A stretch of 64,000 nucleotides of DNA from Diplonema papillatum (Eukaryota > Euglenozoa > Diplonemea > Diplonemida > Diplonemidae). How positions within the stretch are numbered: position 1 is the stretch's first letter; every line of letters starts with the position of its first letter. Position numbers and translations under genes: made by a program. The stretch spans positions 1 to 64,000 of the forward strand of contig JAPJBO010000198.1 in NCBI GenBank assembly GCA_030068145.1, given 5' to 3'. The notes beneath the pieces were generated by a model, which worked only from the letters and a program-made list of their open reading frames with translations, did not search any database and was not told the origin of the DNA. This document shows, in pieces, positions 1 to 10,914 of the stretch.

Positions 1-1493
1 AAGTGTCTCTCAAAGTTTGAAGGTTTCCAGGGTGGGGACATCTCCGGATGTCAAAATCGAGGTGTCTCCTTGGTGGGGACAACTCGAAACAATGAAATTC
101 AAGTGTCTCCCTCAAAGTTTGAAGGTTTCCAGGGTGGGGACATCTCCGGACGTCAAAATAGAGGTGTCTCCTTGGTGGGGACAACTCGAAACAATGAAAT
201 TCAAGTGTCTCCCTCAAAGTTTGAAGGTTTCCAGGGTGGGGACATCTCCGGACGTCAAAATAGAGGTGTCTCCTTGGTGGGGACAACTCGAAACAATGAA
301 ATTCAAGTGTCTCCCTCAAAGTTTGAAGGTTTCCAGGGTGGGGACATCTCCGGATGTCAAAATCGAGGTGTCTCCTTGGTGGGGACAACTCGAAACAATG
401 AAATTCAAGTGTCTCCCTCAAAGTTTGAAGGTTTCCAGGGTGGGGACATCTCCTGTCAAAATCGAGGTGTCTCCTTGGTGGGGACAACTCGAAACAATGA
501 AATTCAAGTGTCTCCCTCAAAGTTTGAAGGTTTCCAGGGTGGGGACATCTCCGGACGTCAAAATAGAGGTGTCTCCTTGGTGGGGACAACTCGAAACAAT
601 GAAATTCAAGTGTCTCCCTCAAAGTTTGAAGGTTTCCAGGGTGGGGACATCTCCGGACGTCAAAATCGAGGTGTCTCCTTGGTGGGGACAACTCGAAACA
701 ATGAAATTCAAGTGTCTCCCTCAAAGTTTGAAGGTTTCCAGGGTGGGGACATCTCCGGACGTCAAAATAGAGGTGTCTCCTTGGTGGGGACAACTCGAAA
801 CAATGAAATTCAAGTGTCTCCCTCAAAGTTTGAAGGTTTCCAGGGTGGGGACATCTCCGGACGTCAAAATAGAGGTGTCTCCTTGGTGGGGACAACTCGA
901 AACAATGAAATTCAAGTGTCTCCCTCAAAGTTTGAAGGTTTCCAGGGTGGGGACATCTCCCGGACGTCAAAATCGAGGTGTCTCCTTGGTGGGGACAACT
1001 CGAAACAATGAAATTCAAGTGTCTCCCTCAAAGTTTGAAGGTTTCCAGGGTGGGGACATCTCCGGACGTCAAAATAGAGGTGTCTCCTTGGTGGGGACAA
1101 CTCGAAACAATGAAATTCAAGTGTCTCCCTCAAAGTTTGAAGGTTTCCAGGGTGGGGACATCTCCGGATGTCAAAATCGAGGTGTCTCCTTGGTGGGGAC
1201 AACTCGAAACAATGAAATTCAAGTGTCTCCCTCAAAGTTTGAAGGTTTCCAGGGTGGGGACATCTCCGGATGTCAAAATCGAGGTGTCTCCTTGGTGGGG
1301 ACAACTCGAAACAATGAAATTCAAGTGTCTCCCTCAAAGTTTGAAGGTTTCCAGGGTGGGGACATCTCCGGATGTCAAAATCGAGGTGTCTCCTTGGTGG
1401 GGACAACTCGAAACAATGAAATTCAAGTGTCTCCCTCAAAGTTTGAAGGTTTCCAGGGTGGGGACATCTCCGGATGTCAAAATCGAGGTGTCT
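1..1493 (+). repeat. 102-bp satellite array, segment A (~14.6 units)
   Basis: Head-to-tail units of 102 bp, almost identical; unit starts can be followed at 15, 117, 219 and so on. One unit near 450 is 3 bp short. Variation is concentrated at two spots (gga[c/t]gtc and aaaat[a/c]g). Because 102 is a multiple of three, several frames stay open as a 34-residue repeat on both strands, but I see no start context or non-repeat coding sequence, so this is satellite DNA and not a gene. The array runs off the left edge of the window and resumes in phase at 6049. Confidence 0.95.
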
Positions 1494-1577
1494 TGCGATC
1501 CATCGTGGGAATTCCACAAAGGCAAACGAACGCTCTCCAGGAATATATCGGTTGGCCGGGTAGGAATTCCTTTTTCA

Positions 1578-2666
1578 ATGTCGCAATCGCCTCTTCCGAC
1601 GTCGGACGTTTGGGATTGCAGATACCCTGCGTCGCTAAGGGCAGCGTGGAAGAAGAGGTTTGGCGAGGACGATTATCCTGACAAACGTAAGTTTAAGGTC
1701 AGAGATATGGAAGGCTTTTGCGTCTCCCGGTTCGGTCGCTGCGAAGTCGGTGTCGTGGAGGTCGTACGCTCGGTGGTAATCGACGTGCTCGAAGTCATGT
1801 TTGCGGAGGTCGCAGGGTTCGACCTGCAGCACCTTCTGGCGGTGTTGCTCATGCTAGAGAGCAAGGATGCCGTGTCCGTAAACAAGGCGGTCGCCAAGGT
1901 GGTTCCGGGTTTCGTGGTGCCGCCACCAGGTTTTGGGCCGAAGGAGGATGCATCGAGTAGGTCATCTGGCGAGGCAACGACACAACAGCAGTTGCAGCAG
2001 ATACTCATGCAACAACAGCGCCAGCAGGAAGTGATGATGCAGATGTTGCAACAGGTGCAGCAGGAGTTGCAGACGATGAAGGCGCAAGCAGCTGCATGGC
2101 CGCCCGCTCCGCAGCAGCACTGGCCGGAGGAAAATGCCGACTCTTCTTGCGCTCCAGCGGGAGACGGGCTTCAGCCTCGCGGCCAGCCCGCGACTTCGAG
2201 TTCGACAAGGCCGGCATTTGTTGGCTACACGGAGGACGCAACAGACGTCCGAGAGTGGGAAGGAGCCATGGCAACGGACGTTGCCGGGCTTGTACAAGAC
2301 CTCCGTCTCAAGTACCTGAACGGTACGCCGTCGGAGGCGCTGGCCGGCAGCTTCGGGCGCTTGCGCGACTGGGTTGAGGGAGTCGCGCACGGTGGTGGCT
2401 GGACGTACAATTTGGAGATTGTACGTTTGGGCAACAACCTCCTGCAGGAGGTCAGGCTGCACCACTACTGGTGCACGAAGCAACTGCCGCGCGCGGACAT
2501 CATGCGCGAGCTGGCTCAGACGTCGGACGACCCGATGGAGAGGGCAGCTGCCAAGGTCGAGTGTGCGCGGGCCAAGAAGTGGGATGCACGTCCGCGATTC
2601 GGCGGCAAAGGTAGCAAGAAAGGATACGCCGCGGCTCAGGGAAACGTGAGACCCGGGGGAAAGTGA
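1578..2666 (+). CDS. gag-like protein of YR retrotransposon copy 1
   Basis: ATG at 1578 lies just after terminal repeat A1; 362 residues. It aligns by eye with the first ORFs of the other two copies: an N-terminal block (SPLPTSDVWDCRYPASLRAAW, compare SPLPNAEKWEYRFPAALKDAW), a shared KRKF[KR]V[KR][DE]ME motif, a Gln-rich middle (about residues 130-180), and a C-terminal block around RLGN[NE]LL. The tail is Gly/Lys-rich. Position and Gln-rich character suit a Gag-type nucleocapsid or assembly protein. I see no CCHC knuckle, so the role is inferred from position and from conservation among copies. Confidence 0.7.
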   Translation: MSQSPLPTSDVWDCRYPASLRAAWKKRFGEDDYPDKRKFKVRDMEGFCVSRFGRCEVGVVEVVRSVVIDVLEVMFAEVAGFDLQHLLAVLLMLESKDAVSVNKAVAKVVPGFVVPPPGFGPKEDASSRSSGEATTQQQLQQILMQQQRQQEVMMQMLQQVQQELQTMKAQAAAWPPAPQQHWPEENADSSCAPAGDGLQPRGQPATSSSTRPAFVGYTEDATDVREWEGAMATDVAGLVQDLRLKYLNGTPSEALAGSFGRLRDWVEGVAHGGGWTYNLEIVRLGNNLLQEVRLHHYWCTKQLPRADIMRELAQTSDDPMERAAAKVECARAKKWDARPRFGGKGSKKGYAAAQGNVRPGGK

Positions 2667-2756
2667 CTGGCCCTCCCCCGGGCCCGGTGGGAGGCGACAC
2701 TCCCGCATCTGCCAGTAAGGAACGGTCGGCCGCGACAGCTCGTCGGTGCCCGACCG

Positions 2757-3803
2757 GTGAACGCAAGTTTACCCGGAAGCGCGAGAACCAGCTTCACGCG
2801 CTTTCGAGGTTCAACGCCCGTGCTCGGAAGTCGGCCAACAGCAATCGGACGGGCGATGTTTGACCTGATCGCCAGCAGGGTTGGAACCACGGTGCCGCGT
2901 GGGGTGCAGGCGAAGCACCGGGAACGGCGGGTTTCGTCCGAGGAGGCGATGCAACGCCTGCGCCATTTTGTTGGCAAGGCATGGGCGGATTCGACAGTGC
3001 AGGACCGCCAGAATTTGTGGCGCCGCTTCCAGGCATGGGCGGACATGCAGGGATTGCCGGCGGATCCGGATACAGCAACCCAATTTGTCATGGCGACAAT
3101 GGTCGAGCCGCAGGGCATGCTGGCGTATACCCGCCTCCTTTCAGCGGTCTTTGGCCACCTTGGGGTGGATGCCCGGCCCCTCCTATCGTTGGCCACGGTC
3201 CTCCGTGGTTCAGGAGGCAATATTCCCCTGGAGCAAGCCCTATCAGTGCCGAGGGAGGTGTTGCTAGCTTGGTCATTCCGGCAGACTCCTCGCGTGCGTG
3301 CGGCAGTTTTGATCGCGTGGAAGACGGCTTCGCGGTGGGGCGACGTTCAAAATCTCTCCCGTGCGTGTTTTCCTCTCATCTCGAACACGGAGATAGTGGT
3401 CGACTGGAACACGCTGCCGAAGGGCCGTCGGGGCAACCCGTTCTGCAGAAGCAAGGTAGTTGCGATCCGGGGACCGCTGACCCGGGAGATCGCGGAGTTG
3501 CTGCGGGGCCTCGGGAACTTTCAACAGTTGTGCCCCCTCTCGACGGATCAGTTCAGCAGACTGCTCGGAGCGGACAACGCGACGAAGCTGTACTCCGCGC
3601 ACAGCGTGAAGAGGGGCGCCATCGACCACTTGATGAGCCTAAAGGCTGCGGGAGCTCCGTTCGCGCTGCAGTTGATTTCGCGCCTGGCGAAGCACACGAA
3701 CGACGCCGATCCGACCGTGGCCAACATGACGGTCAGGTACACGTCGGATCCGGTGGCGCTGGCGCGGGTTCTTCAGACCGGGGACGTGACAATGTACCTC
3801 TGA
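2757..3803 (+). CDS. tyrosine recombinase of YR retrotransposon copy 1
   Basis: Integrase of the DIRS type, expected to join the circular DNA form to target DNA. The tyrosine-recombinase set is visible in order: catalytic Arg in AWKTASRWGDV, a beta-hairpin Lys region (LPKGRRGNPF), HxxR in SAHSVKRGAID, the second His/Lys box (AKHTNDADP) and the nucleophile Tyr in MTVRYTSD. An N-terminal DNA-binding region (NLWRRFQAW...VEPQGMLAYTRLLSAVFGHLG) is shared with the other copies. The true start is not certain; the first ATG in this frame is at 2856. The region lies in the same reading register as gag in all three copies. Confidence 0.88.
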   Translation: MNASLPGSARTSFTRFRGSTPVLGSRPTAIGRAMFDLIASRVGTTVPRGVQAKHRERRVSSEEAMQRLRHFVGKAWADSTVQDRQNLWRRFQAWADMQGLPADPDTATQFVMATMVEPQGMLAYTRLLSAVFGHLGVDARPLLSLATVLRGSGGNIPLEQALSVPREVLLAWSFRQTPRVRAAVLIAWKTASRWGDVQNLSRACFPLISNTEIVVDWNTLPKGRRGNPFCRSKVVAIRGPLTREIAELLRGLGNFQQLCPLSTDQFSRLLGADNATKLYSAHSVKRGAIDHLMSLKAAGAPFALQLISRLAKHTNDADPTVANMTVRYTSDPVALARVLQTGDVTMYL

Positions 3804-5533
3804 GGAGGACCAGGAAGTCGGGCAAGAAGCGGAGGCACCCCCCTATGTACGAGCACCCCGTTCCGGACCCCGGCGGCTTCGTCCATCAACACCAACGGTA
3901 CTCCATCCTTCGGAGGGGGAAGCGGACCCGGCTTCCGGGGACAGAGGAAGAGAAGAAGTCGCCGCTGCACGTCGACTCGGTACCGCCAATGGACGTTGCG
4001 GTTCTTCGCCGACGAATGAACGCGCCGACGAGGAAGAGGTTCGATGAGACTTGGTCCCGGACGTTTTACCCGCAGACGATCCCTTCGAAGACATCTTCAC
4101 CTCCGGGGCGTTCCCGTCTCGAGGCGGCGCATGCGTTGGAGCTGGAAGAGCACGGAATCGCGGAACGTGCCGCTGGTCCGGGTAGAGACATGAACGTGCC
4201 GTTCACAGTCGTCGAGGAGAAGGAGGGCAAGCTCCGCCAGCGGTTCATCCTGTGGACGTACGACGCGAACCGGGTGGTCGAAGCGGACGGATACGAGGCT
4301 CACGTCCCCCTTAGCCACGTGTCGAAGTATCTGCACGCGGTGAATCGAGAGTGCGGCTCGACCCGTGACTTCAGGTGCGGGTTCTACGGGATTGAGATCC
4401 CAGCTGCGTCTCGCCGACTTTTCGCCTTTCAGGACGGCGGCGGCAACTGGTGGCAATTGACGAGGCTACCGATGGGCCATTCGTGTGCACCCGAGCTGAT
4501 GCACACATTGGCGTCGACGACCGCAGGGCACCCGGACTACGTCGACGGCAGGCATGCAGTGTCGTCGGAGGTGCTGGTCCACGTCTGGGTGGACAACATC
4601 AGATACGCGGGGCCACGCAACCTCGTGTTGAAGGCGACGTCGGATCTGGACGCCTTGGCTGCCGAGGCACGCATTACGTGGAAGGCTGCGGATACGAGGA
4701 CCGCGGCATGCCGCTATGAGTTTCTTGGCGTCGACTGGAAGCATAGCGACGGCACCGTGGGCGTCTCCGCCAAGATGCAATCGCGTTTGCAGCGCGCCGA
4801 GGAGAGTGTTCGAGCGGGTAAGATGTCAGCCGCCGGAATCGAATCCCTAGCTGGTCGCTTGCTGCACGCGTCGGCGATTGCCGGAGTCTACGTGGGCGAG
4901 TACTACTTCGCCCTGAAGTTTTTTCGACGGCTGACGAACGCCCTCAATCGGGGCGAGAAGTGTCTTGACGAGAACGTGGTTCTGTCACACGGTCTGCAGC
5001 GCGCGCTCCCCTCGTGGATGCAGCGTGTTCAGCGTCGCCGAATTGTTCCAGTCGCTAATCAATCGCCGAAGTTGGCAGTGTTCGTGGATGCCAGCCTTGA
5101 TGGTTGGGGAGGTGTACTCGTCGACGTCGACACCAACGACATGGTAGTCGTCGGCTCTTGTTGGAATCGTGTGGAGAAGCGCCTCCACATAAACGAGCTT
5201 GAAGCTATGGCCTTTGAGAGATCCGTGAAGGCCATCTCGCCGGCGTACGCCGGGTCCACGGTAACGGTCATCGTGGACAACACCTCTGTGCAAGGGGTGG
5301 CCCGAAAGGGCGCGTGTTTACGATCGCGGAACTTGAACGATGCGGTTGTTCGTGCTTTGTTGTGTTTGCAGCAACTGAAGGTTGCGTTGTCCGTTAGATG
5401 GGTGAGGAGTGCAGGGAATCCCGCTGATCTGCCATCGCGGGTGCCGTTGGCATCTCTCACCGAACAAAACCTTTCGGATATGTCACTGGCGGTCAGGAGC
5501 TTTCTGACTGGCGTGATGGGTCCGGCGGTGTGA
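3804..5533 (+). CDS. reverse transcriptase-RNase H of YR retrotransposon copy 1
   Basis: Coordinates cover the part downstream of the recombinase; the same frame is also open upstream from about 2981, overlapping the recombinase gene. RT features: the TRLPMGHSCAPELMHTL block, then a palm motif reading VWVDNIRYAG, followed by a thumb-like segment. RNase H follows: VFVDASLDGWGG (first Asp), HINELEAMAF (Glu), VIVDNTSVQG (Asp) and RSAGNPADLPSR (last Asp). The first ATG after the recombinase is at 3845. Asn after the palm Asp is seen in all three copies and is therefore a lineage trait. Confidence 0.88.
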
Positions 5534-6048
5534 CCTCCTGGGCTAGCCTGTTCTCTCATCAACCGTGGCTATCTCGGGGGGGTTACCCCAACGGAAGTGA
5601 TTTCTCCCCTTTTCCCCTTTGTCCTGAGCTGGAAAGACAGAAGCATGTGCCCATGCCTGAGTGAGTAGCCGGCGGAGAATTCTTGCGATCCATCGTGGGA
5701 ATTCCACAAAGGCAAACGAACGCTCTCCAGGAATATATCGGTTGGCCGGGTAGGAATTCCTTTTCCCTCCCTCCCACCCCTTTGCACATCTTGCCGTGCG
5801 GCATTCGTCCCCCTCGTGCGAGGGAGCATCATTGAGTTCGTGTCCGCTGCATTAGTGGCGAGATCCGGGTGCGCTGGGTTCCCACCCTCCGTCCCCCGTG
5901 ACCTCCTGGGCTAGCCTGTTCTCTCATCAACCGTGGCTATCTCGGGGGGGTTACCCCAACGGAAGTGATTTCTCCCCTTTTCCCCTTTGTCCTGAGCTGG
6001 AAAGACAGAAGCATGTGCCCATGCCTGAGTGAGTAGCCGGCGGAGAAT

Positions 6049-6716
6049 TCTCCTTGGTGGGGACAACTCGAAACAATGAAATTCAAGTGTCTCCCTCAAA
6101 GTTTGAAGGCTTCCAGGGTGGGGACATCTCCGGATGTCAAAATCGAGGTGTCTCCTTGGTGGGGACGACTCGAAACAATGAAATTCAAGTGTCTCCCTCA
6201 AAGTTTGAAGGTTTCCAGGGTGGGGACATCTCCGGATGTCAAAATCGAGGTGTCTCCTTGGTGGGGACAACTCGAAACAATGAAATTCAAGTGTCTCCCT
6301 CAAAGTTTGAAGGTTTCCAGGGTGGGGACATCTCCGGATGTCAAAATCGAGGTGTCTCCTTGGTGGGGACAACTCGAAACAATGAAATTCAAGTGTCTCC
6401 CTCAAAGTTTGAAGGTTTCCAGGGTGGGGACATCTCCGGACGTCAAAATAGAGGTGTCTCCTTGGTGGGGACAACTCGAAACAATGAAATTCAAGTGTCT
6501 CCCTCAAAGTTTGAAGGTTTCCAGGGTGGGGACATCTCCGGACGTCAAAATAGAGGTGTCTCCTTGGTGGGGACAACTCGAAACAATGAAATTCAAGTGT
6601 CTCCCTCAAAGTTTGAAGGTTTCCAGGGTGGGGACATCTCCGGACGTCAAAATAGAGGTGTCTCCTTGGTGGGGACAACTCGAAACAATGAAATTCAAGT
6701 GTCTCCCTCAAAGTTT
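6049..6716 (+). repeat. 102-bp satellite array, segment B (~6.5 units)
   Basis: Continues segment A in phase on the far side of retrotransposon copy 1, which shows that both belonged to one array before insertion. It ends inside the palindromic stretch TCAAAGTTTGA, where copy 2 is inserted. Confidence 0.95.
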
Positions 6717-6808
6717 TACGATTCATCGTGGGAATGTTTCAGCGTAACGACCAAACAGCAGGTCATTGGGGTTTTAGCAACACAAAGTCTAAAATTCATT
6801 ATACGATT

Positions 6809-7909
6809 ATGCCGGACAGTCAGCAGTCGCCGCTTCCGAACGCAGAGAAGTGGGAGTATCGTTTCCCCGCCGCATTGAAAGACGCCTGGACGCGGACGTT
6901 TCTGGATGCCCCGCCTGCGAAAAGGAAGTTTCGTGTCAAGGACATGGAAAGATTCTGCGGGGCGGTCTTTGGTTCGTGCAGCGAGGCGGTCAAAGAGAAG
7001 GTGCTCTCAGTTTTGGTGGAGGCAATTGGTGCAGAGGCGGCGAACGTCGCAGGGTTTGACCTCCCACGTGGGCTGGCCGTGCTTATGATGGCCAACGAAG
7101 AGGACGAAGAAAGGGTGAAGTTGGCGTGCCAGAAAGTGTTGGGCAAAGCGGGCGCAGTACCACCGCCGTCGTTGGCCGCAGCTCCCGCTGGCGTAACGAT
7201 GGCGGCGAAGGGCGTTCCACCGCCGCAGCAGCAGCAGCCGCGCCCACAGGAACAGCAATCGACGTCGCAGCCGCAGCCGCAGGCTGAGGACCCGCGGGTA
7301 GCCAGTCTCTCTGCCATGCTACAGCAGGTGTGTAGCGTCGTGGAACAGCAGAAGGTGGCGATCGCGACGCTGCAGGCCCAGCTTGGGATTCCGGCGGGGG
7401 TTGACGGACCGGGGCCGCAGGTCGGGTACCCGGCTCGGTACAGCCTCAAAGACGTTCGCGAATGGTCGGAGATTGCGGCGGCCGATCCGCACGGCCTGGT
7501 CCGTGACTTGCAGTCAGAGTACGTGGCGGGCAACGTCTCAGCGCCGGGAGGGGCAGCGCTGAAAGGTGCCTTCGAGAGGCTCAGGACGTGGATCTTGGGC
7601 GTAGCCGCCGGTTCAGCGGGTTGGACGGCGAACGAGGAGTTGGTGCGGCTCGGGAACGAGCTTTTGTTGGAAGTCCGCCTGCACCACGGGTGGTGCGTCG
7701 AGAAGGTGCCCCGCGGCAGGATGCTGCGGGAGATGGAGACCGCGGCCGAGGACGTTCTTGATCGGACGATGGCGAAGGTCAAGGGTGACATGGAGAAGGA
7801 GCGGAGCCGCACGGCAAAGTGGGACGCCGCCCCGAGGAGGTACAAGGGTGGAAAGGGTGGCAAGAACTGGTCTTATGCACGGGGAAACGGTATGCCCGGG
7901 GGAAAGTGA
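6809..7909 (+). CDS. gag-like protein of YR retrotransposon copy 2
   Basis: ATG at 6809, 12 bp after repeat A1; 366 residues. Opens with SPLPNAEKWEYRFPAALKDAW, then KRKFRVKDMERFC, a Pro/Gln-rich linker (PPPQQQQPRPQEQQSTSQPQ), a coiled-coil-like stretch (MLQQVCSVVEQQKVAIATLQ) and a conserved C-terminal domain (DVREW..., RLGNELLLEVRLHHGWC). The end is Lys/Gly-rich. It corresponds in order and motifs to the first ORFs of copies 1 and 3. Confidence 0.7.
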   Translation: MPDSQQSPLPNAEKWEYRFPAALKDAWTRTFLDAPPAKRKFRVKDMERFCGAVFGSCSEAVKEKVLSVLVEAIGAEAANVAGFDLPRGLAVLMMANEEDEERVKLACQKVLGKAGAVPPPSLAAAPAGVTMAAKGVPPPQQQQPRPQEQQSTSQPQPQAEDPRVASLSAMLQQVCSVVEQQKVAIATLQAQLGIPAGVDGPGPQVGYPARYSLKDVREWSEIAAADPHGLVRDLQSEYVAGNVSAPGGAALKGAFERLRTWILGVAAGSAGWTANEELVRLGNELLLEVRLHHGWCVEKVPRGRMLREMETAAEDVLDRTMAKVKGDMEKERSRTAKWDAAPRRYKGGKGGKNWSYARGNGMPGGK

Positions 7910-8143
7910 CTGGCGTCCTTCCGGCAGACAGACGGGACGTTACCCGCGGGGCCAGTTATCCATCCCATTCCCTCCCCGATCAATTTTCAAACCCCAACCG
8001 CGACATCTTCCCATCGCGCGTTTCCGGACGCGCAGCCAGTTCTCCGTCGGTCGATCCTCGCGTCCGGCATCCTCCCTCTTCCCGGGTTTCGAAGGGTCTC
8101 TCTCGAGGAGGAGACCGAGTCAGTCCTAGCAGCCGTCAGGAGC

Positions 8144-9238
8144 GTGATCCCCGGCGCACAATCAATTCAGGCTCTCGCCCCTTCACCAAGGAGCGCGAGA
8201 ACCAACTCTTCGCCATTTCGCGGATTCTCAGCCGGGGAGGCAGGGCTTCTCACACAGCAGTCGCGCGCGGCGTCGATCGTCGGCCAAGCGGTTCTCGATT
8301 TAGTGGCATCGAAGACGGGCGTGGCGGTCACGCGGACTCTTGCTTCGAGGCACAGAGAGAGAGACGTGACGGTGTCGGAAGCACGCGACCGATTGCACCA
8401 GGTGGTGGGTCGTGCTTGGGCGGAATCGACGGTGGACGATCGACGCAATTTGTGGAGACGATTCCAGGCGTGGACCAGTGCGCAAGGTATGGGCCTCAAC
8501 CCGGATACGGCTGTCCTGTTCGTGATGGCTACTTCGGTGGAACCCCAGGGTATGCTGGCGTACTCCCGGTTGCTGGCGGCGGTTTTTGGCCATTTGGGGG
8601 TCAACAGCCAGCCGTTGAAAACGTTGGCGTCTGCTCTCCGTGGTGCTGGTGCAGCTATCCCGCTGTCGCAGGCGGAGTCGATTCCGCGCGACACGCTCCT
8701 TTCATGGGCGATGGACCAGGTGTCGCACGTTCGTTTGGCGACACTCGTCGCGTGGAAGACGGCGTCGCGTTGGGCCGATGTGTGCATGCTGACGCGGAGA
8801 GACTTTGTTCTGGTGACGGACGACGAAGTCATAGTCGACTGGGGAGTGCGGCCGAAGGGTCGTACCAGGAACCCGTTTTGTGTGAGCAAGTTGGTGGTTA
8901 TCTGCGGGCCGTTGACGAACGTGATCGCGATGCTCGTACGAGGCGCGGGGGACTTCCGCCAATTGACGTCGGTGTCGACAGCGCAGCTCGCGAGAATGTG
9001 GGCGGGCGAGCTTCGGATGTGCCGATACTCGGCACACAGCATCAAGAGGGGGGCAGTCGACCACCTGCTGGAGGCCAAGTCCCTAGGAGCTCCGTTCCCA
9101 GAGCACCTGATATCCAGGGTGGCCAAGCACAAGAACGAGGTGGACCCGACCGTGGCGCAGATGACGGTGCGGTACGCAAACAACGTGGTGGCGCTGGCGC
9201 GCGTGCTAAGAACGGCGGAGGTCACTGTGTTTCTGTGA
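8144..9238 (+). CDS. tyrosine recombinase of YR retrotransposon copy 2
   Basis: Catalytic set visible: AWKTASRWADV (Arg), RPKGRTRNPF (Lys region), SAHSIKRGAVDH (HxxR), AKHKNEVDP and MTVRYANN (Tyr). The N-terminal half carries NLWRRFQAW and SVEPQGMLAYSRLLAAVFGHLG, matching copy 1. No ATG lies in this frame before the conserved core, so the coordinate given is only the start of the recognisable region. Same register as gag, as in the other copies. Confidence 0.87.
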   Translation: MIPGAQSIQALAPSPRSARTNSSPFRGFSAGEAGLLTQQSRAASIVGQAVLDLVASKTGVAVTRTLASRHRERDVTVSEARDRLHQVVGRAWAESTVDDRRNLWRRFQAWTSAQGMGLNPDTAVLFVMATSVEPQGMLAYSRLLAAVFGHLGVNSQPLKTLASALRGAGAAIPLSQAESIPRDTLLSWAMDQVSHVRLATLVAWKTASRWADVCMLTRRDFVLVTDDEVIVDWGVRPKGRTRNPFCVSKLVVICGPLTNVIAMLVRGAGDFRQLTSVSTAQLARMWAGELRMCRYSAHSIKRGAVDHLLEAKSLGAPFPEHLISRVAKHKNEVDPTVAQMTVRYANNVVALARVLRTAEVTVFL

Positions 9239-10914
9239 GGAACAGGGACCCGTTGGACCTGGGTCGGTTTGTCCGGCAGCAGCACTCGCTGTTCAAGCGG
9301 GGGAAAAAGACGCGCTTGCCCAAGACGGACGAGGAGAAGGCCGCGCCGCTGCATGTTGATAGTGTGCCACCGATGGACGTACCGCTCCTACGAGAGCGGA
9401 TGAATGATGTGACGAGGATTCGGTTCGATGAGACGTGGCGGCGGACATTTGGCGCGACGACGGATACTGCTGCGTCAACGGCTCGTCGGGATTCGCGGTT
9501 GCAAGCACGTCATGCGCATGAGCTGGAAGCTCACGGCATAGCTCGGAGGGCGCGTGGGCCTGGAAGTTCAGTGAACGTGCCATTCACGGTCATCGAAGAG
9601 AAGGAGGGTGCATTGCGACAGCGGTTCATTCTGTGGACGTTCGAAGCGAACAACGCGATTGAGGCCGACGGATACAAGGCGTCGGTACCGCTGGAGCACG
9701 TCAGCAAATACCTGTCAGCGGTGCACGCGGAATGCGGATCCACGCGTGACTTTCGCTGCGGGTTCTACGGTGTTGCGATTCCGCACAGCGCGCGTGGCTC
9801 GTTTCGGTTCAGAGATGACGCCGATGAATGGTGGGAGCTCACTCGGTTGCCGATGGGCCACACCTGTGCACCCGAGTTAATGCACACGTTGACGTCGACC
9901 GTTGCCGGGCACCCCGATTTCGTCAAGCAGGAACACGCAGTGCCGTCGACGCTCACAGTGCACACTTGGGTCGACAACATTCGGTACGCCGGATCGCGCA
10001 AGGAGGTTCTCGAAGCGACTCGGATTGTCGACGATTTGGCGGCACAGGCGAAGGTGACGTGGAAGCAAGCGGACACCCGGACAGCGAGCTCGAGATACGA
10101 GTTCATCGGGGTGGACTGGGACCACTCGAAGAACAAGGTGGGCATATCGGCGAAGCTGGCCAAGAAGCTCGCACGGGACGTGGAAGAAGTGCGCACGGGC
10201 GCGATGTCTGCTTCGGGATTGGAGACGCTCGGAGGGCGGTTGCTGCATGCGTCAGCGATCGTCGGCGTTTTTGTGGGCGAGTATTACTTCGCTCTGAAGT
10301 TCCTTCGGCGCTTGACGAACGCCCTCAATCGGGGGGAGAAGGCGGTCGATCAGACGATTCGTCTTTCCGGCGGTGTGCAGCGGTTGCTTGAAATGTGGAT
10401 TCGAGCCGTTCTCGGGAGCCGTAGCATGCCGGTGGAGGCTAGAGTGCCAGCGTTGACCGTTTTCGTTGACGCGAGTCTAGATGGATGGGGCGGCGTCGTC
10501 GTAAACGTCGCTACGAACGCGATCGAAGTGTTGGGTTCGAGATGGTCGCGGAAGGAAAAGAGGCTCCATATCAACGAGTTGGAGGCCCTGGCGTTCGAGC
10601 GTTGCGTGGCGTCGGTGACGTCGGCGCACGAGGGCGGTGCAGTGACGGTGGTCGTGGACAACACGACGGTACAAGGTGTTGCCCGTAAGGGTTCATGTCT
10701 GCGGTCGCAAGTCTTAAATGACGCAGTCGTGAAGGGGCTCGCGCATCTGCGCGGGCTGAACATCTCAGTCTCTGTTCGCTGGGTAAAGAGTGCGGGGAAT
10801 CCCGCCGACCTGCCGTCGCGGGTCCCGGTGTCGGCTTTGACCGATGCGAATTTGGCCGACATGGCACTTGCGGTAAGGAGTTTTCTTACTGGCGATATGG
10901 GTCTGGTGGTGTGA
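9239..10914 (+). CDS. reverse transcriptase-RNase H of YR retrotransposon copy 2
   Basis: RT blocks: VNVPFTVIEEKEG, TRLPMGHTCAPELMHTL, and palm motif TWVDNIRYAG. RNase H blocks: VFVDASLDGWGG, HINELEALAF, VVVDNTTVQG, KSAGNPADLPSR. The frame is also open upstream from 7819, through the whole recombinase gene in the -1 register. The coordinate given starts after the recombinase because that is where homology to the other copies begins (GKKTRLPKTDEEKAAPLHV). Confidence 0.88.

Larger units (their letters stand above)
1494..6048 (+). mobile_element. DIRS-superfamily (PAT/Ngaro-type) YR retrotransposon, copy 1
   Basis: A fossil-type element that looks whole, with no obvious break. Parts: left terminal repeat A1 (1494-1574), gag, tyrosine recombinase, RT-RNase H, then B1 (5530-5680), A2 (5684-5764), a spacer, and B2 (5898-6048). 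A1-ORFs-B1-A2-B2 is the split-direct-repeat layout known for PAT and Ngaro elements. The A pair and the B pair are identical by eye, so the insertion is recent. It sits in the 102-bp satellite with no target duplication: the array runs on across it in phase, sharing only a 3-bp TCT at each junction, as expected for tyrosine-recombinase integration of a circle. Confidence 0.9.

Noticed and set aside
1-1493. CRISPR array
   Set aside because: There are no unique spacers; the whole 102-bp unit is repeated, and the genome is eukaryotic.
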